Source: Aureimonas frigidaquae
GTDB lineage: Bacteria > Pseudomonadota > Alphaproteobacteria > Rhizobiales > Rhizobiaceae
Length of the DNA: 64,000 bases
Direction: 5' to 3'
Assembly (NCBI RefSeq): GCF_001463905.1
Contig: NZ_BBWR01000007.1
Span: 1 to 64,000 of the forward strand
Shown here in pieces: positions 46,972-55,688 of the stretch. Each line of letters opens with the position of its first letter. Within the stretch, counting starts at the first letter, position 1. The translations under genes were made by a program, and so were the position numbers. A model generated the notes under the pieces. It ran no database searches, was not told the origin of the DNA, and saw only the letters and a list, made by a program, of their open reading frames with translations.

Positions 46972-47517
46972 TCAAGCCTCCGGCTCGAAGACGTCTTCCA
47001 GTGCGTAGTGGCGGACAGTGTGACGATTGGCGATGAGCGTCTCGATGGTCGGCTCATCGGACAAGGCCCGCGCAATGGCGAGCTTCGTCGCCTCGTAATT
47101 GGTGCGGTAGAGGTCTTTCCGGTCGAGTTCCGCATGCGTGGCGCAGCGCGGATCGAGCCAGACCATGACGATCATGCAGAGTGCGTCCAACCCCTCGCGC
47201 GGGAGGGTCCCGTCGATGACGCAGTCGAGGATCGCATCGCCGATGGCGGCCTGCACGACGCCACCCAAAAGCTCCACATAGGCGCTGTTCTTGATGGTCG
47301 CCTTGGTGGTCATCATGGTGGGCGGGCGCACGAGTTGGTTGCAGTCACGCACCACGAACATGCGCGTATGCCCCTGGACCTGCCCCATCATGGCGGCGAA
47401 GGCCTGCCCGGCCGGCCCGTCGACGGTGCCGATCAGCACCTCCGGCATGGCGTCCGTATACTGCCCTTCCGCCGCAAAGACGGTGGCTTCGCCCACCTTG
47501 AAGAAGGGTTTCGACAT
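46972..47517 (-). CDS. Fae-family (formaldehyde-activating enzyme) homologue, catalytic His apparently absent
   Basis: Protein of 181 residues starting MSKPFFKVGEATVFAAEGQY. Family blocks: VGEATVFAAEGQYTD, MPEVLIGTVDGPAGQAFAAMM, HTRMFVVRDCNQLVRPPTMM, KATIKNSAYVELLGG and NYEATKLAIARAL (about 148-160). Fae condenses formaldehyde with tetrahydromethanopterin. In the characterised enzyme the segment AHIDLIIG holds the catalytic His; here the aligned segment reads AMPEVLIG, with Met. Start 47517 has AAGGA seven bases upstream; ATG 47532 is an alternative. No other tetrahydromethanopterin genes are visible. It may bind a pterin or aldehyde in a non-catalytic role. Confidence 0.75.
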   Translation of the reverse strand: MSKPFFKVGEATVFAAEGQYTDAMPEVLIGTVDGPAGQAFAAMMGQVQGHTRMFVVRDCNQLVRPPTMMTTKATIKNSAYVELLGGVVQAAIGDAILDCVIDGTLPREGLDALCMIVMVWLDPRCATHAELDRKDLYRTNYEATKLAIARALSDEPTIETLIANRHTVRHYALEDVFEPEA

Positions 47518-47673
47518 CAGATCATCCTTCATGAATGTGCCCGCGCCAGCAAGAGCATGGCCGATTGCACACGGCAAGCGCGACCGCCTTCCAAAAGCCA
47601 TCTTCGACGTTGCCGAGCGGCCGGGCATGCGTGTAAGTGTGCCACTGACGTTTTCGTATCGAAGGGGAGCCCG

Positions 47674-47898
47674 ATGGCGAACAACCATTCCAATGAGGCC
47701 ATCACATCCGCGCCCATGGATTATGCCGAGCACGAGAAGACCTATGACGGCTTCGTCTGGCTGGTGAAGTACGGCACCATCGCTGTCGTCGCCATCCTCG
47801 TCGGCATGCTGGCAAGCCTCATCGGCAATTGGGGCGTCTTCGGCGGGCTCTTCGCCTTCGTCGCGTCGGGCGCCGTTCTGACCTACATCCTGCGCTGA
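47674..47898 (+). CDS. aa3-type cytochrome oxidase subunit IV-like small membrane protein
   Basis: Protein of 74 residues. ATG 47674 follows GAAGGGGAGC. The block MDYAEHEKTYDGFVWLVKY (about 15-33) is the conserved alphaproteobacterial aa3 oxidase subunit IV signature; two hydrophobic helices (about 34-52 and 54-73) follow. It lies 62 bases before pntAA in the same direction, an arrangement seen in related genomes. Its distance from oxidase genes is normal. It is small and possibly co-transcribed with pnt. Confidence 0.78.
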   Translation: MANNHSNEAITSAPMDYAEHEKTYDGFVWLVKYGTIAVVAILVGMLASLIGNWGVFGGLFAFVASGAVLTYILR

Positions 47899-47959
47899 TC
47901 GCACTGCCCAACAAGGCCGCCCGTTCGCGCTGCGCCGGGTGAGGGGGACCCATACGCAC

Positions 47960-49105
47960 ATGAAACTCTTCGTCGCCAGGGAAATCGCGGCGGACGAGCC
48001 GCGGGTCGCGGCCTCGCCCGACAGTGTCAAGAAACTCGCCTCGCTCGGCTTCGACGTGGTGGTGGAGGCCGGCGCCGGCGACGGCTCGCGCATCCCCGAC
48101 GCCGCTTTCGAAGCGGCCGGCGCCACGATCGGCGCAGCCGGCGATGCCGCCGCGGCGGACGTGATCCTGAAGGTCCGCCGGCCGGAAGCGTCCGAGATCG
48201 CGACCTATCGCAGGGGCGCCGTCGTCGTGGCGGTGATGGATCCCTACGGTCAGGATGCCGCGCTCGCCGCCATGGCGCAGGCCGGGCTGACGAGCTTTTC
48301 CATGGAACTCATGCCGCGCATCACGCGCGCGCAAGTCATGGATGTCCTGTCCAGCCAGGCCAACCTTGCCGGATACCAGGCAGTGATCGACGCCGCTGCC
48401 GTCTATGACCGTGCTTTCCCGATGATGATGACCGCCGCCGGAACGGTGCCCGCTGCGCGTGTCTTCGTGATGGGCGCGGGCGTGGCCGGGCTGCAGGCCA
48501 TCGCCACGGCCCGCCGGCTTGGCGCGGTGGTGAGCGCCACCGACGTGCGCCCGGCGGCCAAGGAACAGGTGGAATCGCTCGGCGCCAAGTTCATCGCCGT
48601 CGAGGACGAGGAATTCCGCGCCGCCGAGACGGCCGGCGGCTACGCCAAGCAGATGTCGGCGGAGTACCAGGCCAAGCAGGCAGACCTGACGGCCAGCCAT
48701 ATTGCCAAGCAGGACATCGTCATCACCACGGCGCTCATCCCCGGCCGTCCCGCGCCGCGGCTCGTCACGCGCCAGATGATCGAGACCATGAAGCCGGGCT
48801 CCGTCCTGGTGGATCTGGCCGTCGAGCGCGGCGGCAATGTCGAGGGCGCGGTGCCCGGCAGCGTCGCCGATGTCGGCCCTGCACGGGTGGTCGGCTATTT
48901 GAACGTGGCCGGCCGCATCGCGGCGACCGCCTCGCTCCTCTACGCCAAGAACCTGTCGGCCTTCGTGGAAACGCTGGTCGACAAGGACGCCAAGGCACTG
49001 CGGATCAACCTCGAGGACGAGCTGCAGAAGGCGACGGCGCTGACGCATGACGGCGCCGTGGTGCATCCGCAGTTCAAACCGACCGGGCAAGGGGAGGCCG
49101 CATGA
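47960..49105 (+). CDS. pntAA: NAD(P) transhydrogenase subunit alpha part 1
   Basis: Cytoplasmic NAD(H)-binding domain I of the proton-translocating transhydrogenase, 381 residues. N-terminus [20 protein letters not shown]; Rossmann fold [20 protein letters not shown] (about 169-188), [19 protein letters not shown] and mobile loop around [13 protein letters not shown] 47960 (MKLFVAREI) is typical; a GTG at 47939 would extend it. The gene overlaps the part-2 gene by four bases. Unlike E. coli's single PntA, the alpha subunit is split here, the usual alphaproteobacterial form. Confidence 0.93.
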   Translation: MKLFVAREIAADEPRVAASPDSVKKLASLGFDVVVEAGAGDGSRIPDAAFEAAGATIGAAGDAAAADVILKVRRPEASEIATYRRGAVVVAVMDPYGQDAALAAMAQAGLTSFSMELMPRITRAQVMDVLSSQANLAGYQAVIDAAAVYDRAFPMMMTAAGTVPAARVFVMGAGVAGLQAIATARRLGAVVSATDVRPAAKEQVESLGAKFIAVEDEEFRAAETAGGYAKQMSAEYQAKQADLTASHIAKQDIVITTALIPGRPAPRLVTRQMIETMKPGSVLVDLAVERGGNVEGAVPGSVADVGPARVVGYLNVAGRIAATASLLYAKNLSAFVETLVDKDAKALRINLEDELQKATALTHDGAVVHPQFKPTGQGEAA

Positions 49106-49524
49106 TGGCCAGCCAGGACGTTGTAACGACACATCAGGCGCTCGACGCCGCGCAGGGGGCAATCGAAGCCGCCCGCGCGGGGCTCGACCGCATCGCCGCC
49201 GGCGACGGCGTGGCGCGGGCCATGGAGACGGCGGTGGGCGTGGACCCCTTCGTCTTCCACCTCGCCATCTTCGTGCTGGCGATCTTCGTGGGCTACTATG
49301 TGGTCTGGTCGGTCACGCCGGCCCTTCACACCCCGCTCATGAGCGTGACCAACGCCATCTCCTCGGTCATCATCGTGGGTGCGCTCCTGACCGTCGGCAT
49401 CTCCGCCTCCGGCATCGCCACGACGTTCGGCTTCGTCGGCCTTGTCCTGGCGTCGGTCAACATCTTCGGCGGCTTCCTCGTCACCCAGCGGATGCTGGCC
49501 ATGTACAAGAAAAAAGAGAAGTAA
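49102..49524 (+). CDS. pntAB: NAD(P) transhydrogenase subunit alpha part 2
   Basis: Membrane subunit of 140 residues carrying the first four helices of the proton channel. An amphipathic N-terminal region ([20 protein letters not shown]) precedes hydrophobic segments from about residue 48. It starts in the ATGA overlap with pntAA (two ATGs, 49102 and 49105). The conserved [20 protein letters not shown] block contains the His/Asn region of the channel. It ends with a basic KKKEK tail. Confidence 0.92.
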   Translation: MMASQDVVTTHQALDAAQGAIEAARAGLDRIAAGDGVARAMETAVGVDPFVFHLAIFVLAIFVGYYVVWSVTPALHTPLMSVTNAISSVIIVGALLTVGISASGIATTFGFVGLVLASVNIFGGFLVTQRMLAMYKKKEK

Positions 49525-49530
49525 GCCGCC

Positions 49531-50931
49531 ATGTCCGAAAATTTCGCGGCTTTCCTCTACCTCGTCTCCGGCGTCCTCTTCGTGCTGGCGCTGCGGGGCC
49601 TGTCGCATCCGACGACGAGCCGGCAGGGCAACTTCCTCGGCATGGCCGGCATGGGCCTTGCGGTGCTGACGACCCTCCTTCTGGCGCGCCCGAGCTTCGG
49701 CGCGCTCCTGATTATCGTGATCGGCATCGCCATTGGCGGCGGCATCGGCGCCTATACGGCGCGGCGCATCGCCATGACGGCCATGCCGCAGCTCGTCGCC
49801 GCCTTCCACAGCCTGGTCGGCCTGGCGGCCGTGGCCGTGGCGGCCGCCGCGCTCTATGCGCCGGAGGCCATCGGCATCGGCACGATCGGCCATATCCACA
49901 CGCAGGCGCTGGTGGAAATGTCGATCGGCGTGGCGATCGGCGCCATCACCTTCACCGGCTCGGTGATCGCCTTCCTGAAACTCGACGGGCGCATGAGCGG
50001 CAAGCCGATCATGCTGCCGTCCCGGCACCTGATCAATCTGGTGCTCGGCGCCGTCCTGGTTCTGCTCGTCATTTCCTTCGCGCTGACGCAGAGCCATCTC
50101 CTCTTCTGGCTGATCGTCCTCGTCGCGCTGGCGCTGGGTGTGCTCCTGATCGTCCCAATCGGCGGGGCGGACATGCCGGTGGTCGTGTCCATGCTCAATT
50201 CCTATTCGGGTTGGGCGGCGGCCGGCATCGGCTTCACCCTGCAGAACCTCGCGCTCATCATCACCGGTGCGCTGGTCGGCTCATCCGGCGCGATCCTGTC
50301 CTACATCATGTGCAAGGGCATGAACCGGTCCTTCATCTCGGTGATCCTGGGCGGGTTCGGCGGCGATGCCGCCGCCGCGTCGGCCGATGCCGGGCCGGAG
50401 CGCACGGTCAAGCAGGGCTCGGCCGAGGATGCGGCCTACCTGATGACCAATGCGGCCCGCGTCATCATCGTGCCGGGCTACGGTATGGCCGTCGCCCAGG
50501 CGCAGCACGCCCTGCGTGAGATGGCCGATGTCCTCAAGAAGGAGGGGGTGGAGGTAAAATACGCCATCCATCCCGTGGCCGGGCGCATGCCGGGCCATAT
50601 GAACGTGCTCCTGGCCGAGGCGAACGTGCCCTATGATGAGGTCTTCGAGCTGGAGGACATCAATTCCGAGTTCGCCCAGACCGACGTCGCCTTCGTCATC
50701 GGCGCCAACGACGTGACCAACCCCGCCGCGCGGGACGACCCGTCCTCGCCCATCTACGGCATGCCCATCCTGAACGTGGACCAGGCGCGAACCTGCCTCT
50801 TCATCAAGCGCTCGCTCGGCTCGGGCTATGCGGGCATCGACAATACGTTGTTCTACAAGGACAACACGATGATGCTGTTCGGCGATGCCAAGAAGATGGT
50901 CGAAAACATCGTGAAGGCCATGGCGCACTGA
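49531..50931 (+). CDS. pntB: NAD(P) transhydrogenase subunit beta
   Basis: Protein of 466 residues combining the remaining channel helices (residues 1-280) with the NADP(H)-binding domain III (about 290-466). Signatures: GMLNSYSGWAAAGIGFTL-type helix region (MLNSYSGWAAAGIGFT at about 220), GYGMAVAQAQHALREM, KYAIHPVAGRMPGHMNVLLAEA, DDPSSPIYGMPILNV, and KRSLGSGYAGIDN. It completes the pntAA-pntAB-pntB operon that uses the proton gradient to make NADPH. Confidence 0.95.
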   Translation: MSENFAAFLYLVSGVLFVLALRGLSHPTTSRQGNFLGMAGMGLAVLTTLLLARPSFGALLIIVIGIAIGGGIGAYTARRIAMTAMPQLVAAFHSLVGLAAVAVAAAALYAPEAIGIGTIGHIHTQALVEMSIGVAIGAITFTGSVIAFLKLDGRMSGKPIMLPSRHLINLVLGAVLVLLVISFALTQSHLLFWLIVLVALALGVLLIVPIGGADMPVVVSMLNSYSGWAAAGIGFTLQNLALIITGALVGSSGAILSYIMCKGMNRSFISVILGGFGGDAAAASADAGPERTVKQGSAEDAAYLMTNAARVIIVPGYGMAVAQAQHALREMADVLKKEGVEVKYAIHPVAGRMPGHMNVLLAEANVPYDEVFELEDINSEFAQTDVAFVIGANDVTNPAARDDPSSPIYGMPILNVDQARTCLFIKRSLGSGYAGIDNTLFYKDNTMMLFGDAKKMVENIVKAMAH

Positions 50932-51014
50932 GGTGTTCCGCTGGGCATCAACCCGCGGCCTTGACTGACAGCGCGGCGCCAGAGGCGCCGGCACAGACCG
51001 GAGGCGACAGGCCG

Positions 51015-51344
51015 ATGCCACGGCAGGATGCGCTCACCACGCCGGACGGGCGCTATATCGTCGTGCGCGGGCGGCTGTGGCGCCGGGCCGATCCATCGCT
51101 CCCGCCGGAGCGGCGGGAAGCCTTGGTCAGGGACCTGATGGCCGCCCGCCGCGCCGTGCGCACCGCGCGGCAGGCGCAGGATGAAACGGCGGAAGGCGCG
51201 GCCCATCGTGCCGTGGATGCGGCCAAGCAGGCGCTCGGGGAGCGCGGCCCCGTCTGGTGGACCGACGGGGCGCCCGATCTGAACCGCCATATGGCCCGCA
51301 CGACACCCTATGCCGAATGGTTCGCGCGGCACAGTGCGGATTGA
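51015..51344 (+). CDS. Conserved-type hypothetical protein
   Basis: Protein of 109 residues starting MPRQDALTTPDGRYIVVRGR. ATG 51015 has GGAGGCG about ten bases upstream; a TTG at 50961 would add 18 disordered residues. It is rich in Arg and Ala, with a predicted helical middle (REALVRDLMAARRAVRTAR) and an aromatic end WTDGAPDLNRHMARTTPYAEWF. The LWRRADPSLPPERRE motif and size fit a small rhizobial protein family of unknown function. No signal peptide or membrane segment. Confidence 0.6.
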   Translation: MPRQDALTTPDGRYIVVRGRLWRRADPSLPPERREALVRDLMAARRAVRTARQAQDETAEGAAHRAVDAAKQALGERGPVWWTDGAPDLNRHMARTTPYAEWFARHSAD

Positions 51345-51389
51345 CCGTCAGCACTCTTGCCCGCCCGTCCTTCGCCCCCTTCCTGACAC

Positions 51390-52106
51390 ATGTCGCGTTC
51401 CGAACGTCTTCTCGATCTCCTGCAAGTCCTGGCGCGCCATCGGCGCCCCGTGACGGGCCGGGTGCTCGCCGCCGAGCTCGGCGTCAGCCTGCGCACCCTT
51501 TACCGCGACATCGGCAGCCTCCAGGCCCTCGGCGCATCGATCGAGGGCGAGGCCGGCCTCGGCTATGTCCTGCGGCCGGGCTTCCTGTTGCCGCCGCTCA
51601 TGTTCACGCCGGAAGAGCTCGAGGCGCTGGTGCTCGGCTCGCGCTGGGTGGCGGCCCGCGCCGACGAGCCAATGCGCGTTGCCGCGCGCAACGCGCTGGC
51701 GCGCATGAGCGCGACCCTGCCGCCGCAGCTTCAGCGCGATATCGATGCCATGCCGTTGCTTGTCGGCCCGGGCGCAGCCATGGCGCCGGACAGGGTGCCC
51801 CCGCTCATGCTGCGCAAGGCGATCCGCCTGGAACGCAAGCTGATCCTCACCTATCACGATGCGGCTGGCGCGCCCTCGGAGCGCACCGTCTGGCCCTTCG
51901 CCTTCGGCTATTTCGATGCAGCACGCATCCTGGTGGCGTGGTGTGAGCTGCGGGAAGGGTTCCGCCATTTCCGCACCGACCGGATCGAGCGCGCCGACAT
52001 GTCCGACATGCGCTATCCGACGCGGCGGCAGGCGCTTCTGGCCCAGTGGAAGGCGGGAGAAGTGGATCGCGGTTTCAAAAGGCCGGCTGCTGCTGACGGA
52101 AACTGA
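51390..52106 (+). CDS. HTH-WYL domain transcriptional regulator
   Basis: Protein of 238 residues. N-terminal winged helix: RSERLLDLLQVLARHRRPVT then LAAELGVSLRTLYRDIGSLQ (about 24-46), the DeoR-like type, followed by a WYL ligand domain (RKLILTYHDAAGAPSERTVWPFAFGYFDAARILVAWCELREGFRHF seen from residue 148). Such YafY-type regulators often control the adjacent gene; here the next gene, 56 bases on, is a VOC/glyoxalase protein. No operator was recognised. Confidence 0.87.
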   Translation: MSRSERLLDLLQVLARHRRPVTGRVLAAELGVSLRTLYRDIGSLQALGASIEGEAGLGYVLRPGFLLPPLMFTPEELEALVLGSRWVAARADEPMRVAARNALARMSATLPPQLQRDIDAMPLLVGPGAAMAPDRVPPLMLRKAIRLERKLILTYHDAAGAPSERTVWPFAFGYFDAARILVAWCELREGFRHFRTDRIERADMSDMRYPTRRQALLAQWKAGEVDRGFKRPAAADGN

Positions 52107-52162
52107 CACACGCCGCGCCTAAATGTCCGCGCCGTTCCATCCCGGAACGGAGACCATTCCCG

Positions 52163-52537
52163 ATGACACTGCACAATACGCTGCTTCTGCATGTGGCCGA
52201 TGTGGCCACCAGCCTTCGCTTCTACACGGTCGTCCTCGACCGTCAGCCCGTGGACGCGGGCGAACGCTTCGCCATCTTCGCGCTGCCGTCCGGCCTCGGG
52301 CTCGGGCTCTGGCAGGTGAACGACGTTCAACCGGCATCCGTTGCGGCGGGCGGCGCGGCCGAGCTTGGCTTCAAGCTGGAGGATGATGCGGCGGTCGACC
52401 GCTGCCATGCGGACTGGGTTGCCCGTGGGGCCGACATCATCCTGCCGCCGACCACGCTGGACTTCGGCCGCAGCTTCGTCGCGCGGGACCCCGACGGCCA
52501 CCGGCTCCGCGTCTACGCCATGGGCAGTGCGGGCTGA
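52163..52537 (+). CDS. VOC-family (glyoxalase/dioxygenase fold) protein
   Basis: Protein of 124 residues with two beta-alpha-beta-beta-beta modules. HNTLLLHVADVATSLRFYTV (residues 4-23) is the classic VOC start, and VARDPDGHRLRVYAMG closes the second module. Metal ligands are not clearly conserved: the usual His/Glu pair is represented by His 10 and, poorly, by later residues, so a drug-binding or non-enzymatic role is also possible. GGAG upstream of ATG 52163. Probably controlled by the preceding WYL regulator. Confidence 0.78.
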   Translation: MTLHNTLLLHVADVATSLRFYTVVLDRQPVDAGERFAIFALPSGLGLGLWQVNDVQPASVAAGGAAELGFKLEDDAAVDRCHADWVARGADIILPPTTLDFGRSFVARDPDGHRLRVYAMGSAG

Positions 52538-52886
52538 CGCGGCACAGGGCTGGAAGGCCGGCCTGATTCCGTCCCGGGCGCCGACGCGCTCATTTGCGGA
52601 AGAGGGCCGGGACAGGCGGTCGATGGTCTGCCCGAAGGGCGTGGTCAAGGTCCGGCCCCATCCCGCCTGCAACGCAGTGCTTCATCTGGCGGGAGAGGGC
52701 GGGGGCAAGCGCGAACGCGAATAACCTGGACGGGCGGGTCGATGCCCCGCGCGCCGGGGAACCGCCCCTCCTGCGTTCGGCCTGTCACGCCGGGTTCGGC
52801 TGACCGGCCGTAACGCGTTGGGCTTTGCACGCCCATCGGCGCCGGGCGCTGCGACAGGCGCACTGCCGGTTGACAGCGCTTGAGCG
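52538..52886. other. Intergenic region with a repeated fragment of the epimerase 3' end
   Basis: No gene is credible in this 349-base gap between the VOC gene and the convergent epimerase gene. It contains CATCTGGCGGGAGAGGG at 52683-52699, exactly repeated at 52926-52942 inside the epimerase 3' end, with further partial similarity downstream (about 15 of 22 positions). It could be a decayed duplication or a short intergenic repeat. Confidence 0.4.
52683..52699 (+). repeat. 17-bp direct repeat, copy 1
   Basis: CATCTGGCGGGAGAGGG lies in the intergenic region and is identical to copy 2 inside the epimerase gene, 243 bases away. Confidence 0.55.
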
Positions 52887-54146
52887 TCAGGCCCAGCCCG
52901 CTTGCCGTTGCGCTGCCAGCGCGTCCATCTGGCGGGAGAGGGTCGGGACCAGCGGGAAGAGATCGGCCTGGAGGGCGTGGTAAATGTCCGGCTTGCCGAG
53001 GAACTGCCCCTCATGCGGCTGGCCGGCTGCGTCGAGTTCGGCGAACCAGCCGCCATGCGCATGGTCGATGAAGCGCGCGTCCGCAAAGGCCCAAAGGCGG
53101 GCGTACCAGTCCTCGAGTTGGGGTGTGCGATCAACGTGCAGAAGCGCAGCCAGGGCGCCGATGCCCTCTGTCACCGGCCACCAGTAGCGTGCCTTTATGG
53201 CCGGAGCGCCCGTATCGTCCACCGTATAGGCAAGGCCGCCATCCGGCAGCCAGGCATCGGCCAGCGCGCGTTCCACAAGGGCGCGCGCCGCCTGAGGCCA
53301 GCGCGGATCCGTCCGTCCGGACAGGTCCCAATATTGCAGGATGAGCCGCCCGAATTCGAGCGAATGGCCGGGCGTGGTGCCGGGTGGCCGGAACATGGGA
53401 TCGCCCGAATAGGCCGGATCCACCGTCCAGTCCTCGTGGTAATGCTCGGGAATGCGCCAGTTGTTGCCGGCCGCCATGTCCAGGACGAAGAAACCGAAGA
53501 TGCTGCCGGCCATGTCCAGGTAGCGCTGCCGACCCGTGGCCTCGAAAGCGCTCATCAGCGCCTCGGCCAGATGCATGTTGGCGTTCATGCCGCGATAGGT
53601 CGAGAAGGGCTGGAAGTCGCGGGTGAGTTCGTCGCATGCGCGGCCGCGTGAGGGCTCCCAGAAATGACGGTCGATGACCGCCGTGACATCCTCCACCAGC
53701 TCCAGACCGCCCGGATGGCCGGCGTGATGGGCGCTGGCCCCTGCCAGGAGGACGAAGGCATGGCCGTAGGCGAACTTGCGGTCATCCACCGGCCCGTCAT
53801 CGTCCACGCTGCCGAAATAGCCGCCATGCCGTGGGTCGTGGTGGCGTTCCTTCAGATACGCCATTCCGTGGTCGATCATCTCCCGCGCGCCGGCAAAGCC
53901 GATGGCCTCCCCGAGCGCAGAGGCGTGGATCATGCGGGTGGTCCAATGCAGGGCCTGCACGGGGTCCGGCCGGGGCGTGCCGTCCAGGGCAAGATTGTAA
54001 AAGCCGCCGGCGGGCCGCAAGGCGCCGCGGAAGAAGCGCAGTTGACGCTCGGCATCCGCCAGGAGCGCCTGGCGGTGATGTGGCTGGGCCAGGAGGCTAG
54101 TGCCGTCGCGGTCCGTCGATGCGTCGGTCTTATCCTGCTGCGGCAT
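52887..54146 (-). CDS. AGE-family sugar epimerase/isomerase (YihS/ManA-like)
   Basis: An (alpha/alpha)6-barrel enzyme of about 419 residues. ATG 54146 (MPQQDKTDASTDRDGTS) has GGGGAGGATC upstream; an ATG at 54197 is less likely. Barrel landmarks: RMIHASALGEAIGFAGAREMI, GYFGSVDDDGP (about 110), HFWEPSRGRACDELTRDF (about 157), GMNANMHLAEALMSAFEATG (about 181-200), GHSLEFGRLILQYW (about 262-275) and the C-terminal IDHAHGGWFAEL (about 355). Substrates in this family include N-acylglucosamine, mannose/fructose and sulfoquinovose; none can be chosen. Its 3' end contains copy 2 of a 17-bp repeat (52926-52942). Confidence 0.85.
   Translation of the reverse strand: MPQQDKTDASTDRDGTSLLAQPHHRQALLADAERQLRFFRGALRPAGGFYNLALDGTPRPDPVQALHWTTRMIHASALGEAIGFAGAREMIDHGMAYLKERHHDPRHGGYFGSVDDDGPVDDRKFAYGHAFVLLAGASAHHAGHPGGLELVEDVTAVIDRHFWEPSRGRACDELTRDFQPFSTYRGMNANMHLAEALMSAFEATGRQRYLDMAGSIFGFFVLDMAAGNNWRIPEHYHEDWTVDPAYSGDPMFRPPGTTPGHSLEFGRLILQYWDLSGRTDPRWPQAARALVERALADAWLPDGGLAYTVDDTGAPAIKARYWWPVTEGIGALAALLHVDRTPQLEDWYARLWAFADARFIDHAHGGWFAELDAAGQPHEGQFLGKPDIYHALQADLFPLVPTLSRQMDALAAQRQAGWA
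52926..52942 (+). repeat. 17-bp direct repeat, copy 2 (inside the epimerase gene)
   Basis: Same CATCTGGCGGGAGAGGG as at 52683-52699; here it encodes, on the minus strand, the TLSRQMD segment near the epimerase C-terminus. Confidence 0.55.
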
Positions 54147-54247
54147 GGTCGATCCTCCCCCCGGCGCGTGGCTCTGCGGCACGCTTGGATCAAGCATGTG
54201 CCGCAGAAGCTGTGCTCAAGGCAAGGCGGGATCGTTCCGCCGGAGCG

Positions 54248-55102
54248 TCAGGAAGAGGCTGCCGGGGCTCCGGCGCCGCTTTGGGTGCGGCCCATGCCGT
54301 CACGCGCCGGGGCGTATTTGGGATCGAGCTGCGCGCCACGGGCAAAGGCGCGGTAGGCCTTGGAGGTTTCTCCGGCGGCTTCCAGGATCAGGCCCTGGTT
54401 GACCCAGTATTCGGCCTTGGCATTGTCGAGCTGCAGGGCGCGGTTGATATCGTCACGTGCGTCGTCGACGTTCTTCAAGGCCAGGTAGGAGATGGAGCGC
54501 GCGGAATAGGGCTCCGGCGAATTGGCTTCCATCGAGATGGCAGTCGAGAAATCCTCGATCGCCTGCCGGTGCTGGCCGTCGATCTGATAGAGCAGCCCGC
54601 GATTGTGGTAGGCGCGCGGATCGGTGGTGTTCAGATCGATCGCACGCTGGAAATCGGCCAGCGCTTCCCGGTTGCGACCGGCCACGCGGTAGATGTTGCC
54701 GCGGCCGATATAGGCCGTATCGTAGTTCGGGTTGATCTGCAGCGCCCGGCTGTAATCGGCCGCCGCTTCCGAAAGCTTGCCTTCCTGGCGCAGCACAAGG
54801 GCGCGGTTCGCATAGGCCTGGTAGTAGTTGGGATCGATCTGGACCGCGCGGGTGAAATCGTCCACTGCCCGGCCATACTGCCCGGCCTGGCCGTAGGCCG
54901 TGCCTCGCACATTGTACACTTCCGGGTTCTGGGGGCTCGCATTCACGGCCGCCGTCAGCGACTCGATGTTGCCGGCCGCGCCCTGTGCCTGGTTCAGGCT
55001 GATGGCCTGGAAGTCCGGCCCGGCGCTCTGGCAGGCCACGAGCAGCAGCGGCGCGGCAACCGCGACGCTCAGGCGAAGTGCATGGCGTATCGTCATGACC
55101 AT
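54248..55102 (-). CDS. TPR-repeat lipoprotein (NlpI-like)
   Basis: Protein of about 284 residues. ATG 55102 is chosen because GGGGGA lies seven bases upstream. Lipobox LLLVAC (Cys about residue 24) predicts a lipid-anchored protein. About six tetratricopeptide repeats follow (for example YNVRGTAYGQAGQYGRAVDD, AYANRALVLRQEGKLSEAAA, AYIGRGNIYRVAGRNREALA, AYHNRGLLYQIDGQHRQAIE), as in NlpI-type outer-membrane lipoproteins involved in envelope maintenance. It ends with a Ser/Ala-rich tail. Confidence 0.85.
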   Translation of the reverse strand: MVMTIRHALRLSVAVAAPLLLVACQSAGPDFQAISLNQAQGAAGNIESLTAAVNASPQNPEVYNVRGTAYGQAGQYGRAVDDFTRAVQIDPNYYQAYANRALVLRQEGKLSEAAADYSRALQINPNYDTAYIGRGNIYRVAGRNREALADFQRAIDLNTTDPRAYHNRGLLYQIDGQHRQAIEDFSTAISMEANSPEPYSARSISYLALKNVDDARDDINRALQLDNAKAEYWVNQGLILEAAGETSKAYRAFARGAQLDPKYAPARDGMGRTQSGAGAPAASS

Positions 55103-55316
55103 CGAGAATTCCCCCATCAACGTCCGGTTCACCGGCACTGTCGGCCGGCAGTGGCGCCCAGCCCGAGCTTCCGGCCGGCGAAAGGCCAGTGGAACCAGGA
55201 CAGTTCCGCTGCACCCTCTTTTACGGACGAAAATACGGCAAGATCATACGAAAAGGGCGGCGAAGTTCTGAAACCGCGCCACCCGTATCATTTTTGTCGT
55301 GAGGCCGAAGCGTCGG

Positions 55317-55565
55317 TCAGCGGGCCGGAGCGGCGCGACCACCGGCAACCAGGCCTTCGCGCTGGGCGCGCTTGCGGGCCAGCTTGCGGGCGCGGCGGAC
55401 GGCTTCGGCCTTCTCGCGGGCGCGCTTTTCCGACGGCTTCTCGTAGAAGTTGCGCATCTTCATTTCGCGGAAGATGCCCTCACGCTGCATCTTCTTCTTC
55501 AGAGCGCGGAGAGCCTGGTCGACATTGTTATCGCGGACGAGTACCTGCACGAGTGTTCCGTTCAT
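55317..55565 (-). CDS. rpsU: 30S ribosomal protein bS21
   Basis: Core [20 protein letters not shown] and [20 protein letters not shown] are textbook bS21. With ATG 55565 the protein has 82 residues ([10 protein letters not shown]...). An in-frame GTG at 55550 would give the common MQVLVRDNN start and has GGAAC six bases upstream, whereas 55565 has no clear ribosome binding site, so either is possible. The tail ([22 protein letters not shown]) is basic. The bS21 protein is usually encoded by a single gene in these genomes. Confidence 0.93.
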   Translation of the reverse strand: MNGTLVQVLVRDNNVDQALRALKKKMQREGIFREMKMRNFYEKPSEKRAREKAEAVRRARKLARKRAQREGLVAGGRAAPAR

Positions 55566-55688
55566 CGTTCGTTGAGCACGAAAAAGCGCTTCGCCAAGGC
55601 GAAAGCCGTTGCGGAAAGGAACCCTTCCCGCAGAATTTGGCGCTGATTACCAGATAGCCCGATCCTTGTCGAGATGCCGGGCCGCGCT

